Assembly: GCF_040833975.1 (NCBI RefSeq)
Contig: NZ_CP162130.1
Coordinates: 1,376,001-1,440,000 of the forward strand
Source: Leptospira sp. WS92.C1
GTDB taxonomy: Bacteria; Spirochaetota; Leptospiria; Leptospirales; Leptospiraceae
Reading direction: 5' to 3'
Length of the DNA stretch: 64,000 nucleotides
The notes below the pieces were generated by a model. The model made no database searches. It was not told where the DNA came from and saw nothing but the letters and a program-made list of their open reading frames with translations. Below are positions 11,216 through 23,194 of the stretch, in pieces (positions within the stretch are counted from its first letter, which is position 1; each line of letters begins with the position of its first letter). Both the position numbers and the translations under genes were made by a program.

Positions 11216-13006
11216 ATGGGAAAAATCAGGGAACTCAGCCCGGAACTTATCAATCAGATCGCCGCGGGCGAGGTGATCGAATCCGCTCATTCCGTAATCA
11301 AGGAGCTCATGGAAAATTCCATGGATGCCGGTGCGACTCAGGTGGATATCGAGTCCAAAGACGGTGGGCTTTCCCTGCTTCGAATCACGGACAACGGCTC
11401 CGGAATCGACTCCGATGATTTGGAGCCCGCTCTTAAAAGACACGCCACGAGTAAAATTCGTGACTATGGGGATCTGGAAACGGTTTTGAGTTACGGATTT
11501 AGAGGGGAGGCGCTTGCTTCCATCGCTTCGGTATCCCGCCTAACGTTGGAAAGCGGAACCAAGGATCAAAAGACCGCCTGGAAGATCGGTTCCATCGGCG
11601 GAAAAATTTCCGATAAAGAGGAAATTCCCGGATTTACGGGAACCAAGATTCTTGTAGAGGAATTATTTTTTAATACCCCTGTGCGTAGAAAATTCCTAAA
11701 ATCAATGCGATCGGAAGATAAAAAAATTCGGGATCGGGTTACCACGCAAGCCTTAGCAAGGGAAGACATCCGTTTTCGATTATTTCAAGACGGAAAGGAA
11801 GTCTATGTGCTTCCCGCGAGAGAGAATAAAAAAGATAGAATTATCGATCTTTTCGGCGAAAACTTTCGGGATCATCTTTTGGAAGTGAATCTTGAAAGAG
11901 GAGGAATCAAAGCCAGCGGTTATATCAGTGATCCCGATTTTTATAAGTCCAATCGAACCGGTCAATTTATTTTTATCAACGGAAGACCGATCGAAATTAA
12001 ATACAGCTCCGTATTGCTAAAAAAAGCGTATGACGAACTTCTTCCTCCGAACGGACATCCGTATTGTTTTTTATTTTTTGAAATCGACCCTTCGCGTGTC
12101 GACGTAAACGTTCATCCCGCAAAAAAAGAAATTCGATTTTTAGATGAGGAAGGATTCAACGGATTCTTCTTAACTCTGATTCAAAAAGAACTTCGTTCCA
12201 GTACTCCTGTCAGTTTTTTGGAATTGAAAAAACGTCTTTTAAGACCGACTCCGGATACGTTTAAGACGAGTTCTTTGTATCAGGCGCATTCTTCCTCCGG
12301 TTCCGGACAAAGTCCTCTTTTGAGCAGAGAACTATTTGCGGATGTTCCCAGACAGGAAGGTTTCAACCTCGATCAGATGGGGCCTGGGGCTTCTCTTTCA
12401 GCGCTTACGGATAACGTCACAAAACATTCTTCCTTTATTCCCAAAAAACATTTCGGGGTTTTGTTCGAGACTTTTATTTTGGCCGAGGCGGAGGACGGTT
12501 TTTATATCATCGATCAGCATACCGCTCACGAAAGAATTCGTTACGAAGAAGTCCTGAGAAAACTGGAAAAGAAGAATTACGGAATTCAACCTCTTCTGAC
12601 ACCGATCCGGATCGACGTTTCCAAACAAGAACAAGAGGACATTTTAAACCGTAAAAAAGAATATGAAGAAGTCGGAATCTTTTTGGACCCGCTCGGAGAG
12701 GACAGCGTCGTTCTGAGGGAAATTCCCGCTTATATGGAACCGGGCGAGGAAAAAGAAATCATTCTGGATTTTTTAAATCGAACGGAAGGGAAGGAATCCA
12801 GCGAACCTGAGTTATACGATCTGATGGCGAAATGTGTCGCCTGCCGTTCCGCGATCAAAAAGGGGGATCATCTTTCCGATCCCATTCTCGCTGAAATTTT
12901 AAATCGTTTGAGTTATTGTGAAAATCCTTCCCGCTGTCCGCACGGAAGACCTACCCTAGTCAAGTTGAGCAGAGATGACCTCGAAAGAATGTTCCACAGA
13001 AAATGA
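11216..13006 (+). CDS. mutL: DNA mismatch repair protein MutL, endonuclease type
   Basis: MutL links MutS mismatch recognition to strand removal. The GHKL ATPase N-terminus is complete: [22 protein letters not shown] (Glu/Asn), [17 protein letters not shown] and [20 protein letters not shown]. The C-terminal dimerisation domain has [12 protein letters not shown], matching the DQHA(x)2E(x)4E metal site of nicking MutL proteins with one Ala-to-Thr change, plus CPHGRP near the end. This fits organisms without MutH. ATG at 11216 follows an in-frame TTG at 11204; the ATG gives the standard MGKIREL N-terminus. The 298 bases upstream hold only an out-of-frame ORF. The DedA-like gene overlaps its 3' end by 32 bases. 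Confidence 0.95.
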   Translation: MGKIRELSPELINQIAAGEVIESAHSVIKELMENSMDAGATQVDIESKDGGLSLLRITDNGSGIDSDDLEPALKRHATSKIRDYGDLETVLSYGFRGEALASIASVSRLTLESGTKDQKTAWKIGSIGGKISDKEEIPGFTGTKILVEELFFNTPVRRKFLKSMRSEDKKIRDRVTTQALAREDIRFRLFQDGKEVYVLPARENKKDRIIDLFGENFRDHLLEVNLERGGIKASGYISDPDFYKSNRTGQFIFINGRPIEIKYSSVLLKKAYDELLPPNGHPYCFLFFEIDPSRVDVNVHPAKKEIRFLDEEGFNGFFLTLIQKELRSSTPVSFLELKKRLLRPTPDTFKTSSLYQAHSSSGSGQSPLLSRELFADVPRQEGFNLDQMGPGASLSALTDNVTKHSSFIPKKHFGVLFETFILAEAEDGFYIIDQHTAHERIRYEEVLRKLEKKNYGIQPLLTPIRIDVSKQEQEDILNRKKEYEEVGIFLDPLGEDSVVLREIPAYMEPGEEKEIILDFLNRTEGKESSEPELYDLMAKCVACRSAIKKGDHLSDPILAEILNRLSYCENPSRCPHGRPTLVKLSRDDLERMFHRK

Positions 13007-13595
13007 AGACCTTCCGGGCAAAGAACCGGATCGAGTCGTTCGAAAGTTATTCCGTCAAACGTTAGTCGGAATCGTAATCCTTGTTTTGGGAGTCGTATTT
13101 CTTGCGAGGGTATTTCCCGAACCCGTGCTCGCGGTCTCTGAAAAGTTTATAGAAGTCACCGGTATTTTTGGCGTGGGAATCGGAATTATGTTCGCAGATT
13201 CGTTGCACGTATTTATTCCACCCGATGTGTTTTTAATGATTGCGGTCGCGGGAAAGTTGAATTCGATCCTTGTGATCGTTTCCGCATCGATCGGGAGTTT
13301 GATCGGAGGAACCGTATCCTATCTTACTGGAAGAATTCTTTTGCCGAAGATCGCCGGTATCGCGAGTTTTGTAAAAAAACACGAACAAAAACTGGAACAC
13401 TATCTGCATCGATACGGGTTTTGGGCGGTGGTTTTGGCGGCTCTGACTCCGCTTCCGTATTCCTGGGTTTCCTTGGCCGCGGGTACGATGAAAATGAGAT
13501 ACCTTCTTTTTTTTCAGGGTTGTCTTTTTCGAATTCCTCGTTTTATAGTATTCTATTATCTGATTCAATTCGGTTGGGTTGGCGGCGGAATGTAA
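12975..13595 (+). CDS. DedA-like (VTT/SNARE-associated) membrane protein
   Basis: A 206-residue inner-membrane protein. Four or five hydrophobic stretches flank the family core: an acidic-polar re-entrant segment ([18 protein letters not shown]) and a positively charged loop ending [24 protein letters not shown], the second re-entrant helix of VTT proteins. DedA-family members move phospholipid or undecaprenyl phosphate across membranes, so a lipid-carrier role is possible. The start codon overlaps the end of mutL by 32 bases, so expression is tied to mutL even though function is unrelated. The N-terminal 25 residues are charged and cytoplasmic. Confidence 0.8.
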   Translation: MTSKECSTENEDLPGKEPDRVVRKLFRQTLVGIVILVLGVVFLARVFPEPVLAVSEKFIEVTGIFGVGIGIMFADSLHVFIPPDVFLMIAVAGKLNSILVIVSASIGSLIGGTVSYLTGRILLPKIAGIASFVKKHEQKLEHYLHRYGFWAVVLAALTPLPYSWVSLAAGTMKMRYLLFFQGCLFRIPRFIVFYYLIQFGWVGGGM

Positions 13596-13621
13596 AAATT
13601 TAGACGTTTTGCGAATGTCCG

Positions 13622-13876
13622 ATGGAAGAAGAATTTAAGGGCAAATGTTTGGAAACGAATCAACCAGATCTATTTCCTAAAACAAAGGAAGAAATCATCC
13701 GATTGAATTTGGACTTATTCGATCTTCCGATTCGAATTTCCGGTTTGATCGAAAATATCCTACAGGGCAATGTCAGAGAACAGTCTTTGGTATGTTGTCA
13801 TAGCGCTTGCGATGTTTGCAACGCTACGATTCGAACTTGTCTGCGGAAGATCAAAAATGAACTGGAACTGCCTTGA
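13622..13876 (+). CDS. Small Cys-rich protein coupled to rarA
   Basis: An 84-residue protein I do not recognise. The C-terminal half reads [17 protein letters not shown]: five Cys and one His within 17 residues, arranged CC-x3-C-x2-C-x5-C, which could bind zinc or an iron-sulfur cluster. The N-terminal half is acidic and likely helical. It begins 26 bases after the DedA-like gene, and its TGA stop overlaps the TTG start of rarA, so the two are probably translationally coupled. That location suggests a link with replication-fork repair, but this is inference from position only. Confidence 0.7.
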   Translation: MEEEFKGKCLETNQPDLFPKTKEEIIRLNLDLFDLPIRISGLIENILQGNVREQSLVCCHSACDVCNATIRTCLRKIKNELELP

Positions 13877-15144
13877 GCGATCTTTTTACAAAAAAGCCAA
13901 TTCCTCCGCTTGCTCATAAGATACGGCCTTCCTCTTTTGAAGACGTGATCGGTCAGACGCGAGCCACAAAACAATTGGTCAATTATCGTTCTCCTGTTTC
14001 GATCATACTCTACGGTCCTCCCGGAACCGGAAAATCCACGTTAGCCGGAATTCTTTGTAGAAAATGGAATCTTCCATTTGTGGAATACAACGCGGTTTCC
14101 ACAGGCGTCGCGGAGATCAAAAAATTATTGGAAAGAGCGGAAAGAGAAGGGACGATTCTTCTTTTTTTGGATGAGATCCATCGTTTTAGCGCTTCGCAAC
14201 AAGACAGTCTTTTAAAAGGAGTGGAGACAGGACATCTCGTTTTAATCGGAGCGACCACTGAAAATCCCGCGTTTCGAATCACGAGACCCCTTTTATCCAG
14301 ATGTCAGATTCTAAAAATAGAACCTCTGAGTCTGGATGAACAATCTTCTCTTTTGGAAAGAGGGATTTCTCATCTGCCTTCCCCCTTGAAGTTGAACGAG
14401 GAAGCAAAGGAAACGCTGATTCGTTTTTCGGGTGGAGACGGTAGAAAACTTCTTTCCAATTTGGAGGGACTCAGCTTTAGTTTTTCGCCGGAAGCCGAAA
14501 TTTCAAAGACGGATGTGGAAGAATATCTTGAAAGCAGGGTCATCGAATACGATAAGAGCGGAGAGTCGCACTACGACGTAATTTCCGCGTTTATCAAATC
14601 CGTTCGAGGAAGCGATCCTGATGCTGCGTTATACTATCTTGCTGTCTTGCTCGAAGGTGGAGAAGATCCTCTTTTTATCATGCGAAGGCTGATCATTCTC
14701 GCGAGCGAGGATATCGGAAACGCGTCCGTGAACGGTCTGCCTCTTGCGGTTTCCGGCTTACACGCGCTCGAAGCGATCGGAATGCCGGAAGGAAGACTGA
14801 TTCTCGCGCACGTGACTACGTTTCTCGCATCCTGTCCAAAATCCAACGCAAGCTATAAGGCTTTGGGTTCCGCATTGTCTTATGTGAGAGAGCACGGAAC
14901 CGGAATCAAAATCCCGAATCGGCTCCGAAACGCGCCTACATTTCTTCATAAAAAGGACGGTGCTTCTCAAGGTTATTTGTATCCTCATGATTTCGGCGGA
15001 TTTAAGGAACAAAATTATTTTCCGGATGAGTTTGCGGAGAATCCTCCGAAGTTTTATTTTCCAACCGGAAACGGAATGGAACTAAAGTTGAAAGAATATC
15101 TGGAAAAGGTTTGGGAGAAAACCTCCTGGAAGAAAGGAAATTAA
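13873..15144 (+). CDS. rarA: Replication-associated recombination protein RarA (MgsA), AAA ATPase
   Basis: A clamp-loader-like AAA+ ATPase that acts at stalled replication forks. Walker [10 protein letters not shown], Walker [10 protein letters not shown], sensor 1 GATTENP and the arginine-finger region LLSRCQILK are all present in the first 170 residues. The C-terminal tetramerisation part has [23 protein letters not shown] and the family's ending with YPHDFGGF. Length 423 is typical. It starts with TTG at 13873, overlapping the stop of the small Cys-rich gene by four bases. It ends one base before the convergent small ORF at 15145. Confidence 0.93.
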   Translation: MSDLFTKKPIPPLAHKIRPSSFEDVIGQTRATKQLVNYRSPVSIILYGPPGTGKSTLAGILCRKWNLPFVEYNAVSTGVAEIKKLLERAEREGTILLFLDEIHRFSASQQDSLLKGVETGHLVLIGATTENPAFRITRPLLSRCQILKIEPLSLDEQSSLLERGISHLPSPLKLNEEAKETLIRFSGGDGRKLLSNLEGLSFSFSPEAEISKTDVEEYLESRVIEYDKSGESHYDVISAFIKSVRGSDPDAALYYLAVLLEGGEDPLFIMRRLIILASEDIGNASVNGLPLAVSGLHALEAIGMPEGRLILAHVTTFLASCPKSNASYKALGSALSYVREHGTGIKIPNRLRNAPTFLHKKDGASQGYLYPHDFGGFKEQNYFPDEFAENPPKFYFPTGNGMELKLKEYLEKVWEKTSWKKGN

Positions 15145-15315
15145 TTATTTATCGTAGAGTTCCGGGCGGACTTTGACTTGTTTGTTTTTGGATGCCAATA
15201 GATGAGAATTACCCTCCATTTCATTTTTGGATTGATTGAGGTCAAGATTAGAACAAAACAATTTGGTTTTGAATTTGCGATTGAGTGTTGTTTGTTTTGA
15301 TTCAGAATTAAACAC
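15145..15315 (-). CDS. Small hypothetical protein with consensus ribosome-binding site
   Basis: A 56-residue ORF starting with GTG at 15315 and ending TAA at 15145. AAGGAGG lies just before the start with a four-base spacer, the strongest Shine-Dalgarno sequence I saw in the window. The product is hydrophilic, Lys/Asn/Ser-rich, with one Cys (about residue 21) and the C-terminal stretch KQVKVRPELYDK. There is no signal peptide or membrane segment. Its stop abuts the rarA stop. A longer ORF in another frame (15141-15344) covers the same DNA but lacks this signal. Function unknown. Confidence 0.6.
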   Translation of the reverse strand: MFNSESKQTTLNRKFKTKLFCSNLDLNQSKNEMEGNSHLLASKNKQVKVRPELYDK

Positions 15316-15818
15316 GGTTCCTCCTTTCGGACATGAGACCCCAAGGGTTCCTTTTTAGTTTCGTACTTTTTAGGCGAATTCTAAAATGTTTTTTAAAACA
15401 CAGATGGCATTTCGGTTACAAATCCGATTCTAAAAACGACGATAGAATCGAGATTCAAGTTTTTGAAAGTAGAATGGAGATGTCTTTTATTTCGTTTTTA
15501 GATCGGATAAAATCCGGATTTAGATAAAAGCGTAGACTGCAAGCCAATTTTATTTTGGATCGGGCTTCAAGTCCGGTGCAAGAATTTTTTTACTGTAATA
15601 CTTTGTCGGACCAACTGATTCTTATACAAAAAAGGATTGTATTTCAAATGATTTTAGGTTTGAGCAAAAACCGCCTTAACCGTTTATGCGGTTGAAAACT
15701 TTCCCGTTATAATTCTTTAAATCAAAGAAGAATTTTATTTTACGTAGCAGTTAACAGTTCATCGCGTTTAAAGTATTAATTTCTTAAATCGGATTCGAAC
15801 GCGGTTTTACGGAATTTA
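15316..15818. other. 503-base intergenic region
   Basis: Lies between the small minus-strand ORF and the 3' end of hisC. It holds a dispersed GGCTTCAAGTCCG motif at 15563-15575 and a hairpin AACCGC (15669-15674)/GCGGTT (15688-15693) preceded by an A-run on the plus strand, which could weakly terminate hisC transcription. The plus-strand ORF at 15333-15527 has no supporting start signal or recognisable protein. Confidence 0.5.
15563..15575 (+). repeat. Dispersed motif GGCTTCAAGTCCG, copy 2
   Basis: Differs from the copy at 3255 by one base; intergenic. Confidence 0.55.
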
Positions 15819-16922
15819 TCAGTTCAATTCTTTGTTCAATGCGAAAAGAACTCGATCGTTTTGTTGCGGGGTTCCGATCGTAATCCGGATAGCATTTAGC
15901 TCGTAGCTTTTTAAATCGCGCAGAATGATTCCCTGACGAAGAAGAGACTGACAGATTTCCGAAGATGTTTTACCGTGTTTTCTTACGAATAATGTGATAA
16001 AATTTGCATACGAATCTATGAATTCGATCGAGTTGTCTGCGGCGAATTTTTCATATCGTTTCATCTGTTGTAAGTTATTTTCCAAATAGTCGTTCACATA
16101 TTTCTGCTGTTTTAGCGCTTCTGTTGCGGCGAATGCTGAAAGATTCGTCACGCTAAAAGGAGGTCGCATCTTATACAGGTTTCCGATGAGCTCCGAGTTT
16201 CCGATTCCGTAACCAATTCTCATTCCCCCAAGTCCATAGGCTTTTGAAAACGTTCCCGTATAAAATACGTTGGGATAGAGATCCGTGATTTCTTTTGCGG
16301 GGATGAATTTTTTTGGATCTTTTTTGCTTCCGAATTCCATATAAGCAGCATCAATTACGACTAACGTATCGGGGGAAATCTGATTTAAGAATTCGTAGAC
16401 TTCGTTTTTAGAAAGAGCATCCCCCGCAGGATTGGAAGGCGTGCACAAAAAAACGATCTTAGGTTTTACCGCCTTTGTCAGATCCAAAAATGCGTTTAAG
16501 TCGTGTGGAACCGATTCGGTAGAATGGACGTTTGCCCCGCACTGAAGCGCATAGATTTTATACATCGCGAATGTAATTCGATTGATGAGAATCGAATCCC
16601 CCGGAGTCAGAACGGATCGACATGCAAAATCCAACACCTGATCGCTTCCGTTTCCGGGAATGATTCTATCGGGGGTTACTTCGAATTTCTGAGCCAATGC
16701 GTTTTTTAAATCTAAGTAGGAATCATCCGGATATAAAGACATCTTTGTTGCGGCGTTGCATACGATTTCAACGACCTCCGGTGCGCAGCCAAAAGGATTT
16801 TCGTTCGAACCGAGTTTGATTACGTCTTCCGGTTTAATCCCAAATTCGCGAACCACAAGTTCGATCGGTTTTCCTGCTTCATAACTTTTAAGTGAATCGA
16901 GTATCGGCTGAAAGGGAATCAT
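15819..16922 (-). CDS. hisC: Histidinol-phosphate aminotransferase
   Basis: Fold-type I PLP enzyme of histidine synthesis converting imidazole acetol phosphate to histidinol phosphate with glutamate. Family stretches: [10 protein letters not shown] at residues 37-46, [45 protein letters not shown], and the PLP lysine in [18 protein letters not shown]. Length 367 is normal for HisC. It stands alone on the minus strand, away from other his genes, as is common for hisC paralogues, so aromatic aminotransferase activity is an alternative. A possible weak hairpin terminator lies 125 bases downstream. Confidence 0.88.
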   Translation of the reverse strand: MIPFQPILDSLKSYEAGKPIELVVREFGIKPEDVIKLGSNENPFGCAPEVVEIVCNAATKMSLYPDDSYLDLKNALAQKFEVTPDRIIPGNGSDQVLDFACRSVLTPGDSILINRITFAMYKIYALQCGANVHSTESVPHDLNAFLDLTKAVKPKIVFLCTPSNPAGDALSKNEVYEFLNQISPDTLVVIDAAYMEFGSKKDPKKFIPAKEITDLYPNVFYTGTFSKAYGLGGMRIGYGIGNSELIGNLYKMRPPFSVTNLSAFAATEALKQQKYVNDYLENNLQQMKRYEKFAADNSIEFIDSYANFITLFVRKHGKTSSEICQSLLRQGIILRDLKSYELNAIRITIGTPQQNDRVLFALNKELN

Positions 16923-17078
16923 CTTCCTCCATGGTTTTTGTTTGAAAATTTTTTGGAAACGATTTAAGAATAAAAATCATTTTGTTTCAGGAAAAAGGAA
17001 TCGGAACTCGTCGAATTCTTTCGATTTTTTTCCTCTAATCGAAAGTATTTTTAAATAAAAAAAGACTCCGGATTCAAA

Positions 17079-17246
17079 ATGAAAGATATGCGGTTTCAAC
17101 ATGATGTCGATGAGGACAAGACGATCCCTTTGGAAGACGAAAAAAACGGGGAGATTTTACTTCAAGAAATACTGGAATCATTTGAACGTTTCAATCGTGA
17201 GTTGGGAAATACGATTCAGGAATTTTTCCCTTTGGACGGATCCTAA
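17079..17246 (+). CDS. Small acidic hypothetical protein
   Basis: A 55-residue ORF, ATG 17079 to TAA 17246, too short for the usual length cut-off. The product is acidic and helical (EDEKNGEILLQEILESF), soluble and Cys-free. A second in-frame ATG at 17088 has GAAAG just before it and may be the real start. Its stop is one base from the stop of the convergent M48 protease gene, a tight fit that favours a real gene. Unrecognised; conservation would decide. Confidence 0.45.
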   Translation: MKDMRFQHDVDEDKTIPLEDEKNGEILLQEILESFERFNRELGNTIQEFFPLDGS

Positions 17247-17247
17247 A

Positions 17248-18405
17248 TTACGAACAACCCACTCGAATCGTTTCCCATTTTTCGATACGGATTCCTTTTG
17301 CCTTCAATTTATTTCCTTTGGAGAATTCCTTTGCCTTTTGAATTCTGCTCTGATTGTCCGGGTGAGTGCTGAGCCAATCTAAAATTTTAGCAGGATCCCA
17401 ATTCTTCCCGTCGTCCTTTTGTGATTTTTTCTTTTCCGTCTTATACGTTTCCTTGGAGATCTTCTTTTCCTCTCTTTCAAAAAAATGGATAAAGCCGTTT
17501 ACTCCGATTCCGGATCTGCGTAGAATTTCAAACGCCTTGTCATCCGCTTCCTCTTCGAATTCCCTCGAGTATTTAAGAATCGCGAGACTGTTTACGATTT
17601 CGGTTATCGTTTCCAGATTTCCGATATCATCAAAGCCGATTCCGATGGAAAGTTTGACTACGAGAGATATACCAAGAAGACGAATCAATTGTCGAATGCC
17701 GTGTCGATTTTCAACGTGTGCGATTTCGTGTGCAAGAATCGCGGCGATCTCGTCCGCGGATTCCGATTCTTCTATCAATCCAGATAGAATGTAGATCTTT
17801 CCTCCCGGGAGTGCGAACGCGTTGACCTCTCCGCTTTTTAAAACTATAATCGAATACTGATCCCGATTTTTTTTCTGTACAAGAGCGTTCCTGATTTTGC
17901 GAATGCTCAGATTTAGCGGAACGTTTTTACATTCTTTCTTGTTTTCTTCGAAATGTTTGGAAATCAATTCTCCCAAGGATTTGTCCGCGGATTCGGGAAC
18001 AAACACATACATTCGATCCAACTTGGTCAATATGAGAAAGCCGACTCCGAATGCGAGAATACCCGCGACAAGCATTTGGATGACGAAAGGTAATAAAAAG
18101 AATTTAGAAACAAGACCGGACAATCCGTTGTTGATGCTTTGCTTTCTATAGTTTTTGATTTGTTCTGCTTTTTCTTCGGATGTAAACGTAAGAATGAGAT
18201 CGTTTTTTAAATCCTGAGGATCATCAAGTTGAAGTCTGTATTCTTTGCCTAACTTTTCGACGGATTGAATTTGTTTATAAGAAAAATGGAATAAATCGGG
18301 AAAGGTTTCCCGATTTTCAGGTTCAAATACGATTCCAGAATTTTGAAGAACGAGTTCTCCAGAGATGGGAACCGCCGATTTTCCATCGTAAAAAAAATCG
18401 GACAT
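17248..18405 (-). CDS. M48-family membrane-associated zinc metalloprotease
   Basis: The protein starts with a cytoplasmic domain of about 90 residues, has two hydrophobic segments near residues 100-130, then an M48 peptidase domain with the zinc motif HEIAHVENRHG and the third ligand in FEEEADDKAFEIL. M48 members of this layout (HtpX/BepA-like) handle membrane or periplasmic protein quality control. The signature SGLIEESESADEIAAILAHE is typical of the subgroup. The upstream DUF898 membrane protein gene ends three bases before its start, so both form an operon. The C-terminus carries TSHPDNQSRI-like residues (STHPDNQSRIQKA) seen in M48 enzymes. Substrate unknown. Confidence 0.88.
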   Translation of the reverse strand: MSDFFYDGKSAVPISGELVLQNSGIVFEPENRETFPDLFHFSYKQIQSVEKLGKEYRLQLDDPQDLKNDLILTFTSEEKAEQIKNYRKQSINNGLSGLVSKFFLLPFVIQMLVAGILAFGVGFLILTKLDRMYVFVPESADKSLGELISKHFEENKKECKNVPLNLSIRKIRNALVQKKNRDQYSIIVLKSGEVNAFALPGGKIYILSGLIEESESADEIAAILAHEIAHVENRHGIRQLIRLLGISLVVKLSIGIGFDDIGNLETITEIVNSLAILKYSREFEEEADDKAFEILRRSGIGVNGFIHFFEREEKKISKETYKTEKKKSQKDDGKNWDPAKILDWLSTHPDNQSRIQKAKEFSKGNKLKAKGIRIEKWETIRVGCS

Positions 18406-18408
18406 TTC

Positions 18409-19371
18409 TCAGCCGCTAAATACCGAGCTGATCGCCTCCCCAGCTTCTTGAAGTCCGTCTGCCAACGCGTTCGAATACGGATCCCTTACACTTTGAATGG
18501 AAGACAAATTCGGTGAAGATTCTAAAGATAACGAATCCGTTATGAGTTTTAAAAAGCGCAGATACGCCCAAGGAATTCCGATTCCCAAAGTGAAAAGGAT
18601 GATTCCCATCGATATGAGAGTGTTGGTAAAAATCTTTCCTCCCTGGAGATCGGAACGGAACCGGATATTCTGAAATCGGGTATGATTGTAAAAATAATTA
18701 TGAACGTTCGCTTGAAACCAAAAGGAATAAATTCCGGCTGTAATGATCGTAAAGAAAATTCCCTTGAGATAAATAAAGAATAATTCCTTTCCTTGTCCGT
18801 CGTATTGGAAATCCGCATTTCCCAAATGAGAATGCTCGATAAAGAATTTTTCGAGTTTGTTTGTAAACCAAGCGGAGTAGATTCCGAGAGTGACAGCTGT
18901 CAGAAGAGCGTTCGGAATAAAAATCCTGATCAGGTCTTTTATGTTTCCGGTAAATCGGAATCGGATATTGTTAAACGAAGTTCTGCTCAGAAAGTATCTT
19001 CTCGATCCAATGATGATATAGGGGATCGCACAGAGAATTCCGGCGTAAAATGAGATCCCTACGATCGCGATCGCCCAAACTCCAAGCTTCGATGCGAGAA
19101 AAAAGATTCCTCCGAGTGTCAACGCTCCTACCAGAATGATTCCGATTGCTTTTAAAAAGCCGATAAAATTCTCCTTACCGGTTCCGTGATAATCAAAACG
19201 GTATCCTTGGAATGAAAGATGTCTGTGGAGGAATTTCTGTGTATTTACCTTCGCCCAGAAATAATAAACTCCGAGGGTTATGATCGTAAAAAAAATATTC
19301 TTTAGATAAAGAAGAAAGAGTTCTTCCCCTTTGGCGTCGATCGTAAATCGATTCGTGGATTCAGACTGCAT
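18409..19371 (-). CDS. DUF898 (YjgN-like) multi-pass membrane protein
   Basis: A 320-residue membrane protein with six or more hydrophobic segments. The sequence is internally repeated: GEELFLLYLKNIFFTIITLGVYYFW near the N-terminus recurs as GKELFFIYLKGIFFTIITAGIYSFW about 190 residues later, each followed by a FxxNxRF-type segment. This double module is the DUF898/YjgN pattern. Function is unknown in the family; pairing with an M48 protease in one operon is a recurrent arrangement and hints at envelope homeostasis. The final 40 residues are polar and cytoplasmic or periplasmic. Confidence 0.8.
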   Translation of the reverse strand: MQSESTNRFTIDAKGEELFLLYLKNIFFTIITLGVYYFWAKVNTQKFLHRHLSFQGYRFDYHGTGKENFIGFLKAIGIILVGALTLGGIFFLASKLGVWAIAIVGISFYAGILCAIPYIIIGSRRYFLSRTSFNNIRFRFTGNIKDLIRIFIPNALLTAVTLGIYSAWFTNKLEKFFIEHSHLGNADFQYDGQGKELFFIYLKGIFFTIITAGIYSFWFQANVHNYFYNHTRFQNIRFRSDLQGGKIFTNTLISMGIILFTLGIGIPWAYLRFLKLITDSLSLESSPNLSSIQSVRDPYSNALADGLQEAGEAISSVFSG

Positions 19372-19474
19372 TTATATCTCCTTGAATTTTAGATGTGATT
19401 CTGTGAAAAGGGACCGATCGATCAAGATAGACACAATCGGAATTCATGCAAGAAAAAAATTCCAGGAATCGAAC

Positions 19475-21088
19475 TTAATAAGAAGTCAATTGGAGATAGG
19501 TCGCTGTAAAATCCTCAAAAAATTTAGACTGATTGAGTGCGTATTCTAAAACAAGCGCTCTGGACTCGTCGTTTTTGAGCAACTCTCGATCATTTGAGAT
19601 CAGTAGCGGTCCTTCCAGTCCCGCTTTTAGAAGAACGTGAAAGTAACTGTTATCGAAATAATACGGATTCGCGGTAAAAGACTCTGTCCCCAACCAACCA
19701 ATGGTCCGTGCTCCCGATATTGTGACCAAATCTCGAATTTCTAAACTCATTTTTTGCAAACAAGGCAACTGATCTTTTTGGGTTTTCATTCCCAAGGGTA
19801 AAATTTGTTGAATGGAATCCGCCGGTTCGTCCTTTCTACCGGCTTGAATTTGAATTCTTGGACCGCCCGATTTTTCAAGCGCCACCGTTCCCGCAAGAGC
19901 CAAAAAATCCGCCAACGAATAAGAGATCCCCGTTTTGAGGATAAAAGATTTCCTTGATTCTATCAATTGATCCAGATTGGAAATCACATCTTCGTTCTCG
20001 GGCAGATTTTTGAAGTTTTTAAAATCGGCTGCAGCTCGCAGGCCGAGCCAGTTTGCGTTTGAATCGAAAAGACAAGCCAGGTGATATACAAGCTTTAGCC
20101 AGCTTCCTGTTTGACGGACCAAAATGACTTTTCGAAGATAATTTTTGGCTTCTTCCCACGAGTCCAGACTTGTCTTTGCGCGAATTTCGCGAATCTCATA
20201 AAGTTTGTAGTTTCCGGTTTTACCTTTGATTTGTGTGGAGAATACCTTTCCTTTGCGGACTCTCGTTTTTATCTGTTTGTAAAACGATTCTGAGATCAAC
20301 ACGCTGACTCCCGCTTTTTTGGTTTTCGATTCGATTCTGCTCGCCGTATTGACGGAATCTCCAATCGCAGTATAAGACATGTTAGCCGGATGGCCGAGTT
20401 GTCCTAATATGCAGCTTCCATAATGTACTCCGACTCCGATTTTAAACGATGTATGAAAATGCGATTTGAGATACTCGTTTAAGGAATAGAGCTCGAGTTC
20501 CATCTCCTTGGCAGCCCGAAGTGCGGAAAGACAAACTTCTTCGGGAGAACCTCCGTTCACTCCGAAAAGAGCCATCAGTCCGTCGCCGATGTATTTATCG
20601 ATTGTTCCTCCGTGTTTTAAAACGATATCACCCATTTTATAGAAGTAACGATTGAGAATGTGAATTACGTCATAAGGAAGATGAGATTCGGAAAACGTGG
20701 TAAAATCTCTGATATCGCTAAAAAGAATCGCGATTTCTTTTTCCTCTCCCGAAATTGTAGGCGATCCCGGTATTGTAAGATTATAATCTTCGTCGTCTAA
20801 AACAATTCTACGGATTCGAACATCGCCTTGGATCTTTGCCTGACAGGCTAATCGTACGGATTCGGGGAACCCCTTTTTGAGAGAGAGATCTTTTTCCTTT
20901 TGTTCGGGTGCGGAGAGATTGGAGGGATTTTCCAATACTAAAACACGGCAGGTGGAACATCTGGCATTGCCCCCACAAGCGTGGGTATGAGCAATTCCAT
21001 TTTTAAGACTGATTTCCAACAATGTAGCTGGAGGAGCGTTTTCGGATAAAGTGATTTCTTTTTCGTTCTCAAAATTTACGAGGATCAT
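19475..21088 (-). CDS. Ferredoxin-adenylate cyclase-degenerate peroxidase fusion
   Basis: Three domains in 537 residues. Residues 1-95 are a plant-type [2Fe-2S] ferredoxin with Cys38, Cys44, Cys47 and Cys82. Residues 115-300 are a class III nucleotide cyclase with all catalytic positions: metal Asp125 (FSDIRDFT) and Asp169 (KYIGDG), Lys165 and Thr240 for adenine (class IIIb type), Asn247 and Arg251 for the transition state. So cAMP production is expected. Residues about 315-535 match class I haem peroxidases (ascorbate peroxidase-like): [33 protein letters not shown] and [10 protein letters not shown]. The proximal haem-ligand His is Arg461, while its partner Asp479 is kept; the distal site reads KLVYH (Lys332, Tyr335, His336) against the usual RxxWH. 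Peroxidase chemistry is probably lost and the domain may act as a sensor. No signal peptide; cytoplasmic. Confidence 0.88.
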   Translation of the reverse strand: MILVNFENEKEITLSENAPPATLLEISLKNGIAHTHACGGNARCSTCRVLVLENPSNLSAPEQKEKDLSLKKGFPESVRLACQAKIQGDVRIRRIVLDDEDYNLTIPGSPTISGEEKEIAILFSDIRDFTTFSESHLPYDVIHILNRYFYKMGDIVLKHGGTIDKYIGDGLMALFGVNGGSPEEVCLSALRAAKEMELELYSLNEYLKSHFHTSFKIGVGVHYGSCILGQLGHPANMSYTAIGDSVNTASRIESKTKKAGVSVLISESFYKQIKTRVRKGKVFSTQIKGKTGNYKLYEIREIRAKTSLDSWEEAKNYLRKVILVRQTGSWLKLVYHLACLFDSNANWLGLRAAADFKNFKNLPENEDVISNLDQLIESRKSFILKTGISYSLADFLALAGTVALEKSGGPRIQIQAGRKDEPADSIQQILPLGMKTQKDQLPCLQKMSLEIRDLVTISGARTIGWLGTESFTANPYYFDNSYFHVLLKAGLEGPLLISNDRELLKNDESRALVLEYALNQSKFFEDFTATYLQLTSY

Positions 21089-21378
21089 TAAAACCTTCCG
21101 GAATTGGCGGACATATCAAAAAAATAATTGGCTTCCTGTGGGGAAGAGTAGAATTACAGACCCGGTTGTCAAATAGAAGACCCGGTTTTGTTCGATTTGA
21201 TGATTTTGAATTCCGAAAAAACTAACGTAGATTTTAGAGAAATTCAAAGCGGTTTTCCGAAAATCGGAGTTCATCAGAGTCGTTGAATATTAAAGATAAA
21301 AACGATTGATATTCCTCCGAATCGAAGATGCCCGAGCAACCCAAATCGAATCGTTGAACGAAATGTAATTTAGGTAAT

Positions 21379-23094
<1,716 letters not shown>

Positions 23095-23194
23095 AATCAT
23101 TCTTATCGCAGGAAGATTTTTTGGAGATAGGTAAAAACCGAAAAAATCGATGTTTCGTCCTTTGTTACAGGGCATTCTGTGTTTTTTTCGAAAA

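Noticed and set aside
10987..11418. ORF of 143 codons before and into mutL
   Set aside because: Overlaps the start of mutL in another frame, has no ribosome-binding site and odd Ser/Arg/Gly composition.
15141..15344. 67-codon minus-strand ORF beside rarA
   Set aside because: A different frame over the same DNA has the consensus ribosome-binding site and a better product.
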